Source: Streptomyces olindensis
GTDB taxonomy: Bacteria > Actinomycetota > Actinomycetes > Streptomycetales > Streptomycetaceae
Assembly (NCBI GenBank): GCA_000696115.1
Contig: JJOH01000022.1
Span: 1 to 64,000 of the forward strand
Length of the DNA: 64,000 bases
Reading direction: 5' to 3'
The translations under genes and the position numbers were made by a program. The notes beneath the pieces are model-generated. The model did not search any database. It was not told the DNA's origin and worked only from the letters and a program-made list of their open reading frames with translations. This document shows, piece after piece, positions 25,164-33,289 of the stretch. The number at the start of each line of letters is the position of its first letter. Positions within the stretch are counted from its first letter, which is position 1.

Positions 25164-25541
25164 GTGCAGGACCCTATCCGCAGCATCACGCTGCCCACGA
25201 CCGACTTCGGGGACGTCACGGTCCCCGAGCCCGCCTGGTGTGCCGGCCACGCCGACCACCGCCCCGGCCCCCGCGCCGAGATCCTCCACCGCGGCCCCGA
25301 CGCCACCCTGACCTTCCGCGGCCAGCACCTCACGGCCGCCGCCCTGGTCCAGGCGCCGTTCCTGCCCGCCGCCACGCCCGAGCTCGGCGGACCCGTGCCG
25401 GGAGTGTCCGTCGACATCGTCGGCCTGGTCCTGGACCCCGTCGGCGTGTACGAGCTGGCGGCCGCGCTCGACCTCCACGCCGCCGCCCTGCGGGCCCTCG
25501 CGTACGACCTGGCCGTGATCCTCGCCGGAGGTGCCCGGTGA
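25164..25541 (+). CDS. DUF6907-like protein
   Basis: This 125-residue soluble protein has the pattern PEPAWCAGHADHRPG and ILHRGPDATL near the N-terminus, as in DUF6907 proteins carried by actinomycete mobile elements. A Cys/His pair could bind a metal, but the role is unknown. GTG 25164 is preceded by GGAG. It is the first gene of a tightly packed plus-strand operon; its stop overlaps the next start (GTGA). Confidence 0.6.
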   Translation: MQDPIRSITLPTTDFGDVTVPEPAWCAGHADHRPGPRAEILHRGPDATLTFRGQHLTAAALVQAPFLPAATPELGGPVPGVSVDIVGLVLDPVGVYELAAALDLHAAALRALAYDLAVILAGGAR

Positions 25542-26341
25542 AGCGTGACCCGCTGCTCTGGGTCGCCACGGCGGCCGTGCTCATCGTCCTCGCCTCCGCG
25601 GAGTACGAGCTGGCGCGCGCGTGCGGCTTCGGCCTGTACGTCGCCGCCGGGGTGCCGGCCGCGCTGGACGTGTACGCCCTCGCCGCGCTGCGGGCCCGTC
25701 GTGACGTCCTGGCGGTGGTCCTCACCCTGATCGCCGTGAACGCGGCCTCGCACCTCGTGGAGGTTGGTCTGCTGCCCGTGTCGGTGCCGCTCGTCGTTGC
25801 CGTCTCGGCGGTCGCGCCGCTCGTGCTGTGGCGCGTCCATCGGCTGTCCGAGTTGCGAGCGGAGCCGGTCCTCGAGGTCAGTTCCGCTCCAGCGGAACCG
25901 GCGGCGGAACTCGCGGAACCGATCACCGTGGAGCGGGACCAGGAGCCCGCTGACGCCGTGCCGGTCGGCCCCGTGCTGGGCCCGTGGGAGCCGCTGGCGG
26001 AACTGGCTGGCGGAACCGGCGGAACTGACGGCGGAACCAGCCCTGACCTGCTCGGCGATCACTTCGCCAGCATCGGCAAAGTGATCGGGGAGCGCCCGGC
26101 GGAACTGACCCCGGAAGCGAGTACCGCCCCGGTACCGCCCCCAGTTCCGCACCCCGGAACTGGCGCGGCCGACATCGTCTCCGAGGACACCGCGAACACC
26201 ACCTTCGAGCGGCGCGTAGCCACCGTGCGGAACTGGCTCCAGGCCGAACCGGAACTGAACGGAACCGAGATCGGAACCAGGCTCGGCGTCTCCGACGGCT
26301 ACGGCCGGCGTCTGCTGCGCGCCGCGCGGGACGGCTCGTGA
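25538..26341 (+). CDS. SpdB-like membrane protein with C-terminal helix-turn-helix
   Basis: This 267-residue protein has three or four hydrophobic segments in the first about 100 residues (including AAGVPAALDVYALAALRARR). A low-complexity Glu/Pro/Ala linker follows, then a C-terminal DNA-binding-like segment (NGTEIGTRLGVSDGYGRRLL). The membrane/linker/HTH layout resembles spread-associated SpdB/DUF2637-type proteins of Streptomyces elements. It may tether element DNA to the membrane. The linker DNA is rich in GGAACTG/GGAACCG repeats. It overlaps the genes on both sides by 4 bases. Confidence 0.6.
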   Translation: MKRDPLLWVATAAVLIVLASAEYELARACGFGLYVAAGVPAALDVYALAALRARRDVLAVVLTLIAVNAASHLVEVGLLPVSVPLVVAVSAVAPLVLWRVHRLSELRAEPVLEVSSAPAEPAAELAEPITVERDQEPADAVPVGPVLGPWEPLAELAGGTGGTDGGTSPDLLGDHFASIGKVIGERPAELTPEASTAPVPPPVPHPGTGAADIVSEDTANTTFERRVATVRNWLQAEPELNGTEIGTRLGVSDGYGRRLLRAARDGS

Positions 26342-26484
26342 TCCCCGCCCTGTTCTTCGCCGGATCCGCTCTGGTCGCCCTCCTCGGGCTGTGCGCCGTC
26401 GCGCTCCACGACGTCCCGAAGATCACCGGGTCCGTCGCGTTCATCGTCGCCCTCGCCGCGCTCGGCGTGGCCATGTACCGGTAG
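26338..26484 (+). CDS. 48-residue two-helix membrane protein
   Basis: Starting at GTG 26338, which overlaps the previous stop (GTGA), the frame encodes two hydrophobic helices (ALFFAGSALVALLGLCAVAL and VAFIVALAALGVAMY) joined by HDVPKITG. Overlap-coupled position and a GGAG site before the next gene support its reality. Function unknown; small membrane proteins are common in the spread modules of Streptomyces elements. Confidence 0.6.
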   Translation: MIPALFFAGSALVALLGLCAVALHDVPKITGSVAFIVALAALGVAMYR

Positions 26485-26494
26485 GAGACACCCC

Positions 26495-27004
26495 ATGAAC
26501 TACGTCACCTTCGGCGGCGTCACCATCGGCCTGTGCATCCTCGGCTACCAGCTCACCCTGTGGTGGCCCGGCCGTAAGGGCCTGAAAGACCCTCTCAAGC
26601 ACGCGGCCAGGCTCCTGCCGTTCCTCGCCTCCTGGTGCTACGGCTGCCTCACCACCCTCGGTATCGCCGGGCTCATCGGTACCGCCTCCAGCAGCGTCCT
26701 CGGCCTGTCCAACTGGCTCGGCGACGCGGCCCTGTTGTGGGGCGTCGGCGAGCAGCCCGGCCAGCTCGCCGCCCGCGAGACGTTCACCCCGCTGTCCGGG
26801 CCCGGGAACTGCCTCGTGCTGATCCTCACGGCCGTGTTCGCCGCCGCGGTGAAGAAGGCCGGCGACGGCACGCGCGGTGAGCTGACGCGCGGCGCCTGGT
26901 GCGGGATCACCCTCGGCACCAGCGCCGGGGTGGCCGGGTTCGCCGCGGTCCCGCTCGCGCAGGCCGTCAACGCCATCGCCGACGCCGTCTACAGGTCCGT
27001 GTGA
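26495..27004 (+). CDS. element membrane protein
   Basis: This 169-residue protein has about four hydrophobic segments (FGGVTIGLCILGYQLTLWW at the N-terminus and three more). I do not recognise the family. ATG 26495 has GGAG upstream, and the stop overlaps the next ATG. Its position among SpdB-like genes suggests a role in element transfer or spread, or in membrane association of replication. Confidence 0.6.
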   Translation: MNYVTFGGVTIGLCILGYQLTLWWPGRKGLKDPLKHAARLLPFLASWCYGCLTTLGIAGLIGTASSSVLGLSNWLGDAALLWGVGEQPGQLAARETFTPLSGPGNCLVLILTAVFAAAVKKAGDGTRGELTRGAWCGITLGTSAGVAGFAAVPLAQAVNAIADAVYRSV

Positions 27005-27351
27005 TGGCCGCGCGGGAGAACGACGCGGAGGAGCCGTCGCGGGCGGCCGGCGGGTGCGTGCTCGCCGTCCTCGGCGGGGTGGCCGTGGCTGCCGCGTTCG
27101 CCGTCGACGAGGCAGTCGGCGTGCTCGGCGTGGCGGCCGTCGGATGGGTCGCGCTGTGGCGCTCGGCTCGGCGCCTGTCCGTTTCGTCCGCCACTCCCCC
27201 ACCGCCCCCTGAGCCCCCCTCCGGGGACGTTTACGCAGTTGAGGGCACCACTGCGCGCGAGGTGCGCCGGACCCCGGGGGAGGGGTACTTGATCTTCCCC
27301 GTCATCGAGTACGTCACCGACCCGGACGCCCCCGAGGAGGTGACGTCATGA
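27004..27351 (+). CDS. small element membrane protein
   Basis: This 115-residue protein has two adjacent hydrophobic helices (CVLAVLGGVAVAAAFAV and GVLGVAAVGWVALW) and a Pro-rich cytoplasmic tail ending in acidic residues. It is coupled to both neighbours by ATGA overlaps. Family not recognised. Confidence 0.55.
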   Translation: MAARENDAEEPSRAAGGCVLAVLGGVAVAAAFAVDEAVGVLGVAAVGWVALWRSARRLSVSSATPPPPPEPPSGDVYAVEGTTAREVRRTPGEGYLIFPVIEYVTDPDAPEEVTS

Positions 27352-27428
27352 TCCGTCGACTCCTCGCCGCCGCGTACGACTACTGCGAGCACTGCGGCTG
27401 GTGGGTGCGGAACTGCCCGCACCAGTAG
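27348..27428 (+). CDS. 26-residue Cys-rich microprotein
   Basis: ATG 27348 overlaps the previous stop (ATGA). The 26-residue product contains DYCEHCGWWVRNCPHQ, a CxxC plus Cys/His pattern able to bind zinc. It is the last gene of the plus-strand operon, followed 17 bases later by a strong hairpin. Too short for homology; support is overlap, motif and terminator position. Confidence 0.45.
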   Translation: MIRRLLAAAYDYCEHCGWWVRNCPHQ

Positions 27429-27444
27429 CTGCAGCGCCAACGGC

Positions 27445-27479
27445 AACGGCCCCCAAGCGCGGTTCGCTCGGGGGCCGTT
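27445..27479 (+). terminator. terminator of plus-strand element operon
   Basis: AACGGCCCCC (27445-27454) pairs perfectly with GGGGGCCGTT (27470-27479), 15-base loop. Confidence 0.7.
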
Positions 27480-27484
27480 CACGT

Positions 27485-27645
27485 CGGGGGCCGCGGACGC
27501 ACATCACGCGGCCCCCGCGCCTCCAGCCGCACCCACCGAACGTGTCGGCAGGCCGCTGGAGTCTTGCCGGACGGCCGCCCTGCGGGGGAGGCAAGGCGGC
27601 CGTCCTCCCGGTGCCGGTGCGCGATCGGCGACGCACCGGCACCGG
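27485..27645. terminator. three further hairpins between convergent element operons
   Basis: Three perfect stems follow one another: 27485-27517 (11 bp, CGGGGGCCGCG), 27569-27605 (11 bp, GGACGGCCGCC) and 27608-27645 (14 bp, CCGGTGCCGGTGCG). The last ends 3 bases before the stop of the convergent minus-strand operon and is its probable terminator. No gene is seen here. Confidence 0.6.
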
Positions 27646-27648
27646 GGG

Positions 27649-27810
27649 TCAGCGTTGCAGCGGCACCGGCGCCGTCTGCCTGGGCACCGCAGGCCGGCAC
27701 GGCAAGCGGTGGCGGTAGATCGTGATACCCGGGCCCGTCGCTCCGTCGACGGACTCCTTGTCGAAGTCGTCGTCCGGGCCGAGCGGCCGGTCGCAGCGCG
27801 CACAGATCAT
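27649..27810 (-). CDS. small CxxC protein
   Basis: This 53-residue product begins MICARCDRPLGPDDDF, with a CxxC knuckle and a later Cys (RLPC), suggesting a small zinc-binding protein. Its ATG overlaps the upstream gene's stop (ATGA). Function unknown; similar one-knuckle proteins occur in actinophage early regions. Confidence 0.5.
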   Translation of the reverse strand: MICARCDRPLGPDDDFDKESVDGATGPGITIYRHRLPCRPAVPRQTAPVPLQR

Positions 27811-28028
27811 GCCGGGCCTCCCGTGACGGTCGAGGCGGTGTCGTGGCGCGCCTGGCGGTACGCCTCGTGCAGCCGGTCGTGATCTGCGCAGGGCAGACGC
27901 CGGTTCACGCCCTGGTCGTCGACTGCCTTGCAGGTCGGGCACTGGATGCAGTGATCCGCGAAGCGCCCGTAGGCGGGCCACCACGGCTCCGCTATGACCT
28001 GTGGCGGGCTCTCGGTGCTGGTGCTCAT
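27807..28028 (-). CDS. small Cys-rich protein
   Basis: This 73-residue protein contains CIQCPTCKAVDDQ and LPCADH, four cysteines plus histidines arranged like a zinc ribbon, followed by a helical segment (DRLHEAYRQARHD). It lies between two other small genes: 3 bases after the first, overlapping the next. Probably DNA-binding or regulatory, which is inference. Confidence 0.5.
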   Translation of the reverse strand: MSTSTESPPQVIAEPWWPAYGRFADHCIQCPTCKAVDDQGVNRRLPCADHDRLHEAYRQARHDTASTVTGGPA

Positions 28029-28031
28029 CTG

Positions 28032-28265
28032 CTACCCCTCGTGGATCTCGGCCCAGATCTCCGGCCCGTCCACGGTGTCGCTGCTGCCCCAGTTGTCCGC
28101 GCTGCGCAGCACAGACAGGACGGCTGACCACGTGGACTCGTCGGAGGGCGCTGGGGCCGCGGCGTGGATGCGGGTGCGGCCGTCGAGTGCAAGCAGATGC
28201 GCCGGGCCGTCCAGGGCCCGTTCCAGTGCGGTTCGTAAAGCCGCTGCTCGCAGACTGATTGGCAC
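28032..28265 (-). CDS. hypothetical element protein, first gene of repressed minus operon
   Basis: This 77-residue protein starts at GTG 28265 (VPISLRAAALRTALERALDG). Family not recognised. Its start lies 13 bases from the first of two palindromic operators shared with the divergent GntR repressor gene, so its operon is probably repressed during quiescence. This mirrors the korSA/pra arrangement known from pSAM2. Confidence 0.5.
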   Translation of the reverse strand: MPISLRAAALRTALERALDGPAHLLALDGRTRIHAAAPAPSDESTWSAVLSVLRSADNWGSSDTVDGPEIWAEIHEG

Positions 28266-28277
28266 GCCCTTAACCCG

Positions 28278-28312
28278 CTCTCGTGCGAGAGAATTACTCT
28301 CGTACGAGAGTA
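28278..28312. promoter_or_regulatory. twin palindromic operators of the element GntR repressor
   Basis: CTCTCGTGCGAGAG (28278-28291) and CTCTCGTACGAGAG (28297-28310) are perfect or near-perfect 14-bp palindromes, 19 bases start to start. The second extends to an 18-bp palindrome TACTCTCGTACGAGAGTA. They sit between the divergent GntR gene and the minus operon. Confidence 0.75.
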
Positions 28313-28330
28313 GCCAGTGCGCGGCTACTC
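28308..28330 (+). promoter_or_regulatory. inverted repeat in GntR leader
   Basis: GAGTAGCC (28308-28315) pairs with GGCTACTC (28323-28330), 7-base loop, overlapping the distal operator. It may form a leader hairpin or an extra repressor contact. Confidence 0.4.
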
Positions 28331-28363
28331 TGTCACGCAGGTCACACGGAAGGGAGGCGGACA

Positions 28364-29083
28364 GTGAGCACGACGCCGCTGTACCTACGCGTCGCGGAAG
28401 AACTGCGCGCCCGCATCGAGTCCGGGGAACTCCCGCCGGGCACCCGCCTCCCATCCGTCGCCGAACTCATCCAGCAGTACGGCGGCAGCAACAGCGTGGC
28501 CACGCAGGCCTACAAGCTCCTCGTCGGCGACGGCCTGGTCGTGTCCCGGCACGGCGCCGGCCACTACGTGCGCGGCCCCGAGACGCCCGAGCTGCTCGTG
28601 CGCCGGCACCGGCGCCGGTCCGAGGACTCCCCGTTCGCCGAGGGCGCCGCCGAGCAGGGCGCCGTGGGCACCTGGCGGCACGAGACGACCACCGAGCAGG
28701 CCTCCGAGACGGTGGCCGCCCGGCTCGGCATCACGGCCGGAGACGCCGTCATGCACACCAGCTACGTGTATCTCGCCGACGACCTGCCGGTGCAGCTGGC
28801 GGAGTCGTGGGAGCCGCTGGCCCTGACCGGGCAGTCCCTCGTGGCGCTGCCCGAGGTCGGGCCGTACGCGGGCGTCGGGGTGGCCGCGCGCATGCGGGTG
28901 CTCGGCATCGACGTCGGGGAGCCGGTCGAGCGCGTGCGCGCCCGCATGGCCACCCGGCAGGAGGCGCAGGCCCTGGGCATGACGCCGCCCGGCCCGGTCC
29001 TGGCGATCGAGCGAACCTACTTCGACCAGGACTCGGGCCGGGCGGTGGAGACGGCGGACGTCGTCATGCGAGGGGACCGGTAG
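28364..29083 (+). CDS. GntR-family element repressor (KorSA-like)
   Basis: This 239-residue protein has an N-terminal winged helix (LPPGTRLPSVAELIQQYGGS then VATQAYKLL) and a UTRA-type C-terminal domain (AVMHTSYVYLADDLPVQLAE). GTG 28364 has GGGAGG 7 bases upstream. The nearest known role is KorSA of pSAM2, which represses its own gene and an activator of transfer and replication. Twin palindromes directly upstream fit that role. Probable master switch of the element. Confidence 0.78.
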   Translation: MSTTPLYLRVAEELRARIESGELPPGTRLPSVAELIQQYGGSNSVATQAYKLLVGDGLVVSRHGAGHYVRGPETPELLVRRHRRRSEDSPFAEGAAEQGAVGTWRHETTTEQASETVAARLGITAGDAVMHTSYVYLADDLPVQLAESWEPLALTGQSLVALPEVGPYAGVGVAARMRVLGIDVGEPVERVRARMATRQEAQALGMTPPGPVLAIERTYFDQDSGRAVETADVVMRGDR

Positions 29084-29172
29084 GTTGCCGAGTACGGCAC
29101 CCGCCCGGCCCCCAAGTAGGCCTCAGGAAAGGGCCCCCAGCCCCACGGTGGCTGGCCGCGCCACATCGCGGC

Positions 29173-32100
29173 TCAACGGCTCCTCTTCCCAGTGAACGCG
29201 CGCTGATCGTCGGTGCCCGCCGTGATACGGACACCTCGCTGAATGCGGCCCATCAGGTACCTGGCCTCATCGTTCGGGCGCTGCGCCTTGACCTCCCATG
29301 TGATCCTGATCGGCCGTTCCCGTCCATGGCCCGCACCAGCGCCAGCCCCCCAATTACCCGGCGCTGGCGTGTCCACCAAGCTGGCCATCGCGCTGTTCAC
29401 GGCGGACCGCTCGCCTTCCAGGCCCTTCACCAGGCCCTGGGCGGTGTACGCGCCCACGCGCGCCATGACGCGGCTGGGGCTCTTGATCCCCAGGGCCTTG
29501 CGGATGCTCTTGGACATGCCCTGGGCGATCTTCAGCATCTGCTTCTCGATCGCCCGCTGCTGCTTCTGCAAGCCCTTCACCAGGCCCGCACCGGCAGCGA
29601 TGCCCGCGCTGTACATCGCGTTACCGGCCGTGGACCCGGCCTGGTCCGCAGCGCCGACCAGCAGCTTCTGCTGCGCGTTGATCTGCTTGATCTGCGATGC
29701 GTCGGCGTTCGCCAGCGCGGCGGCCGCGGCCGAGCCCTGCTCGACGCCGGCCTGGGCGATCTGCGCCACGAGGTCCGACCTCACGCCCTTCTTGCGCAGG
29801 GTCGCCAGGTTCTTCGCGAACTGCTGCGCGGCCGCGGTGTCCTGCTGGAGACCGGCCAGGATGGAGGCGGCCGTGACCGGCCACCCGCTGTCGTCCTGCT
29901 TGGTGATGTTCGCCGAGTCGAGGACGCCCTTGGCGACGTCCTGGGCCAGCTTCTCGCGCGCCTTGCGGAGGTCGTCCAGCTTCTTCGTGGACGTCTTCAT
30001 CTTCGCTGCGAGGGCCTCCTCGCGCTTGGCCAGGGCGAGCAGCTGCTTCGTGCCCGTGCCGAGCTTGGCGAGGGCCTGCGAGCGCTTCCTCCCGGGCCGG
30101 AGGCTGTCGGCGATGATGTCCGCGAGCTTGCCGGACGCGGACTTGACCTGCTTCGACGAGCCGGTGAGCCCGTCCACCAGGCCGCGGGCGATCCAACGAC
30201 CCTGCGCCTTCGTCACCTTCGACGGCGACGCGATCCCGAGCGCCTTGGCGATCGGGCCGGGGACCATGTCCTTCGCCCAGGAGATGAGCTTGTCCCGGAT
30301 CCAGCCGCCCATCGACTTGATACCGGACCAGAGCCCCTCCACCACGTTGCGGCCCTTGGACACCAGGAGGTCGCTCAGGGAGCCGATCCCGGAAGAGATC
30401 TTCCCCGGGAGGCCGCGGACGTAGGTGATGAAGGCCACGACCTTCTTCGCCGTCGCGACCTGGAAGGCCTGCCAGGCGGCAGACGCCCGTGCCGACAGCT
30501 TGGACGCCATGCTGGAGACGGCGGACGACACTCGGCCCGGCAGTCCCGTGACCCATGCGACGAGGGCGAGGAGCTTCTGGATCGCCCAGTCCTTCATCTG
30601 GCCGAACCAGGTCGCGACCTTGCCGGGGATCGTGCCGAGGTAGGCGATCGCGGCGAGGATCAGGTTCTTCGCCCCGACGACCTTCGAGACGATCCAGTCC
30701 CAGGCCGTCGTCGTGGCCGAGACGATCTCGTCCCAGTAGGTCACGACCAGCAGGACCAGGCCGGCGAGCCCGGCCACGATCCCGGCGATGATCCAGAACA
30801 TGGGGTTGGCGAGCATCGCCGAGTTCATCGCCCACACGCCGATCGAGGCGATCGTGAACGCGGCGCCCAGAGCCAGCACACCGATCGCGGCGGCCTTGAA
30901 GACACCCGAGTGCTGCTGCACGAACCCGAAGAACGACGACAGCTTCGGGATCACGGACGTGCCGAGGAACTCCACCAAGTTCTGCTGCATGGAGTTCTTG
31001 AAGGCCGTCACCTGGTGCGCGGCACTGTCCCGCAGTCCCTTGCCCAAGTCGTCGGCGGCGTTCTTCGCACCGCCCATCGCCTTGGACGCCTTGCCGACGT
31101 CCAGCGCGAACAGCGCGGCCCCCAGGTCCTCGCCCGGGCCGCCGAACAGGGTCTGCACCGCCTGCTTCGCCGTCTGGGTGTCTGGCCCGACCTTCCGCAG
31201 CGAGTCCAGGATCAGGCCCATGGCGGCCTCGCCGCGCTTCCCGCCGGCCGCCATGTCGTCGCCGACCTTCTTCGCGTCCAGGCCCAGGGACTTAAGCGCG
31301 TCAGCGGCCCCGGTACTACCCGAGGTGACCTGAAGGCTCAGCTCCTTAAAGGCGTCGGCGATCTTGTCGGTGTCCTTGCCCCAACCGCCCTGGACCGCCT
31401 GGCGGATCAAGCCCATGGCCGTCTGCCCCGAGAGGCCCGCGGACTTGAACACTGGGCCGTACTCGGTGAACGTCTCCAGCAGGTCATCGCTCGCCGCGCC
31501 GAGGCCCTTGGAGCCAGCAACCAGCAGGTCAAAGGCTTCCTTGCCGTTCTTCGCCAGCCCGTTGCGGACCATCGTGCCTGCGGCTTGCGCGGCCATGCCG
31601 ACGTCGACTTCCATGATGCTGGCCAAGTCGGCGGCGTTCGCTGCGATGGACTTGATCTGCGCGTTCGTCGCGCCGGGTGGGATGAGGCCCGAGGAGGCGA
31701 TCGCCTTGACCGCGTCCGCGCCCTGCTGGAAGTCCGTGACGATGGCTTCCTTGAAGAGCTGCCCGGCGATCTGCCCGTACCGCTGTGCCTCGGCCGGGGT
31801 CGCGCCGAGCTGGGCGCTGAGCCGGGCCGTGATGCTGCTCTGGTCCAGGGCCTGGGTGAACCCTGCGGTGAGCACGGCCCCGGCAGCGAGCCCGGCGCCG
31901 GCCGCCATGGTCTTCATCCGGTCGAAGCGGCCAGCGGCCTGGTCGACCGCGGCGTCAGCCCCTTCGGCTGCACCGTCGGCGATCCCTTCCCCGGCCGCTT
32001 CACCGGCCTGGCGGCCCGCGCTACGGAACCGGCCCAGGGCGCCCCGGATACGGGCCAGGAAGGCCGTGCGAACGCCCTCGCCGAGCTGCTGCCCGGCCTC

Positions 32101-32238
32101 CTCCCCGGCGCGTTCGGCGTCGTCGCCCATGCGCTGGCCGGTCTGCCGCATGGCCTGCTCGGCGCGACGCAGGGCAGGGTTCACCGCACGGTCGTCGATG
32201 CTCATGATCGCGTTGAGCTCGCCAACGGTCAGCGCCAC
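29173..32238 (-). CDS. phage tail tape measure protein
   Basis: This intact 1021-residue protein has the layout of siphophage tape measure proteins. It opens with an N-terminal coiled coil (1-110), then a TP901-type core (about 140-390, QLGATPAEAQRYGQIAGQ onward, with ALDVGKASKAM). A hydrophobic patch (447-500) follows, then Trp-rich helices. Two GIxSPS motif repeats (667-692 and 916-941, each followed by GL.GL) close the pattern. Such proteins set tail length and enter the cell during DNA ejection. It is last in an operon of coupled genes. No other virion gene is in the element. Confidence 0.93.
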   Translation of the reverse strand: MALTVGELNAIMSIDDRAVNPALRRAEQAMRQTGQRMGDDAERAGEEAGQQLGEGVRTAFLARIRGALGRFRSAGRQAGEAAGEGIADGAAEGADAAVDQAAGRFDRMKTMAAGAGLAAGAVLTAGFTQALDQSSITARLSAQLGATPAEAQRYGQIAGQLFKEAIVTDFQQGADAVKAIASSGLIPPGATNAQIKSIAANAADLASIMEVDVGMAAQAAGTMVRNGLAKNGKEAFDLLVAGSKGLGAASDDLLETFTEYGPVFKSAGLSGQTAMGLIRQAVQGGWGKDTDKIADAFKELSLQVTSGSTGAADALKSLGLDAKKVGDDMAAGGKRGEAAMGLILDSLRKVGPDTQTAKQAVQTLFGGPGEDLGAALFALDVGKASKAMGGAKNAADDLGKGLRDSAAHQVTAFKNSMQQNLVEFLGTSVIPKLSSFFGFVQQHSGVFKAAAIGVLALGAAFTIASIGVWAMNSAMLANPMFWIIAGIVAGLAGLVLLVVTYWDEIVSATTTAWDWIVSKVVGAKNLILAAIAYLGTIPGKVATWFGQMKDWAIQKLLALVAWVTGLPGRVSSAVSSMASKLSARASAAWQAFQVATAKKVVAFITYVRGLPGKISSGIGSLSDLLVSKGRNVVEGLWSGIKSMGGWIRDKLISWAKDMVPGPIAKALGIASPSKVTKAQGRWIARGLVDGLTGSSKQVKSASGKLADIIADSLRPGRKRSQALAKLGTGTKQLLALAKREEALAAKMKTSTKKLDDLRKAREKLAQDVAKGVLDSANITKQDDSGWPVTAASILAGLQQDTAAAQQFAKNLATLRKKGVRSDLVAQIAQAGVEQGSAAAAALANADASQIKQINAQQKLLVGAADQAGSTAGNAMYSAGIAAGAGLVKGLQKQQRAIEKQMLKIAQGMSKSIRKALGIKSPSRVMARVGAYTAQGLVKGLEGERSAVNSAMASLVDTPAPGNWGAGAGAGHGRERPIRITWEVKAQRPNDEARYLMGRIQRGVRITAGTDDQRAFTGKRSR

Positions 32239-32240
32239 GG

Positions 32241-33020
32241 CTACACCTCCTGCGCCTGGCGCAGCTGCCCACGCTCACGCTGCTCGGTGTACGCGTCCCA
32301 GTCGACGCCGAGCGAGTCCAGGGCAGGCTTCCGGCGGTGCGCGGGCAGCTGCTCGAATGCGGCCCGGTCCGCGCGGTACAGGGCGACGTCCCGCTCGATG
32401 ATGCGGACCCGGGCGGCTTCCTGCTGGCGGTCGGCCTGCTCCTGGTCGGCCTGCCCAGGGTGCTTGCGGGCCCGGTCCATCACGCGGTCCTCGTCCAGGC
32501 GGGGCATGGCCTGCCCGTCGACCCAGAGGATCGGGGAGCCGTTGCGCCAGCCGTAACCGAGCTGCGGAGCCGCAGCGAGCGGGGTGCCGCGCTGGTGCCC
32601 GATCGGGGGGTTGTGCGGCTCCAGGGCTGCGCAGGCTTCCAGCACGCTACGGGCGCGCTCCTGGGCGTCGTTACGGGCCCTGACGACCGCACGCAGCCGC
32701 ATCATGGCCTCGCCCGCGGCAGCCTCGGCGGCGGCCAGGTCGTCATCGGTGACCTCGCTGAGGATCCGCTGCGCCTCGGCGACAGCGGCGGCACGCTCGG
32801 CGGCCTGCTGTTCCTGGCGCAGCTTGGCGGCCTTCTTCTCGGCGGCCTGGTGGCGCAGGCCGGCGAAGTAGCGGCGGCCGCGGGCCTGCTCGATGGCTTC
32901 GGGTGTGACCTCGGTGTCGTCGGCGATGACGCGTGCTTCGAGATCCCGCAGTTCGCGGTCTGCGGCGGTGATCTCGGCGTCGGCGGTGGCGAGGATTTGC
33001 TCGGGCGTCTCGGTGCTCAC
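32241..33020 (-). CDS. coiled-coil element protein upstream of tape measure gene
   Basis: This 259-residue protein is largely helical and charged: LRQEQQAAERAAAVAEAQR and long Ala/Glu/Arg stretches predict coiled coil across about residues 1-125. A middle segment is richer in Gly/Pro (QLGYGWRNGSPILWVDGQ), and a C-terminal helical region follows. Its stop is 2 bases from the tape measure start, and its start overlaps the upstream gene by 4 bases. The position is where phages keep tail assembly chaperones, but I see no slippery sequence or chaperone signature. Confidence 0.6.
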   Translation of the reverse strand: MSTETPEQILATADAEITAADRELRDLEARVIADDTEVTPEAIEQARGRRYFAGLRHQAAEKKAAKLRQEQQAAERAAAVAEAQRILSEVTDDDLAAAEAAAGEAMMRLRAVVRARNDAQERARSVLEACAALEPHNPPIGHQRGTPLAAAPQLGYGWRNGSPILWVDGQAMPRLDEDRVMDRARKHPGQADQEQADRQQEAARVRIIERDVALYRADRAAFEQLPAHRRKPALDSLGVDWDAYTEQRERGQLRQAQEV

Positions 33021-33289
33021 GCGACACCTCCGAGGGGCGCGCCGCCGGGAGTGCGGCGGTCGCGGCGCTCGGTGCGGATGCGGTCGATGTCGACGGCGTC
33101 CCGTTCGGCCTGCTCCCGGCGCTCCTGAGCCTGCGCTTCGAGAGCCTCGGACCGCAGGCGCGCGGCCTCCTGCAAGGCGTCGTCGGAGGCCTCAGGGTCG
33201 GTGATGCCGACAGCGTTGCGGCGCATCTCAGCGGCGCGTTGTGCGAGCCTCTCCGCCCTGCTCGGCCTGTGCTGGTCCTGGCTGCCCAC
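33017..33289 (-). CDS. charged helical element protein
   Basis: This 90-residue, highly charged, Arg/Glu-rich helix-forming protein (RLRSEALEAQAQERREQAER) has no recognised family. Its start lies inside the previous gene (62-base overlap) and its stop overlaps the next start (GTGA), so expression is coupled. Confidence 0.5.
   Translation of the reverse strand: MGSQDQHRPSRAERLAQRAAEMRRNAVGITDPEASDDALQEAARLRSEALEAQAQERREQAERDAVDIDRIRTERRDRRTPGGAPLGGVA

Noticed and set aside
27994..32556. Plus-strand frame of 1520 codons
   Set aside because: It is antisense to the tape measure gene and GntR regulator and results from high third-position GC; no domain or start signal.
32241..33289. Tail-assembly chaperone pair with programmed frameshift
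   Set aside because: No slippery heptamer was seen at the overlap and the composition is coiled-coil rather than chaperone-like.
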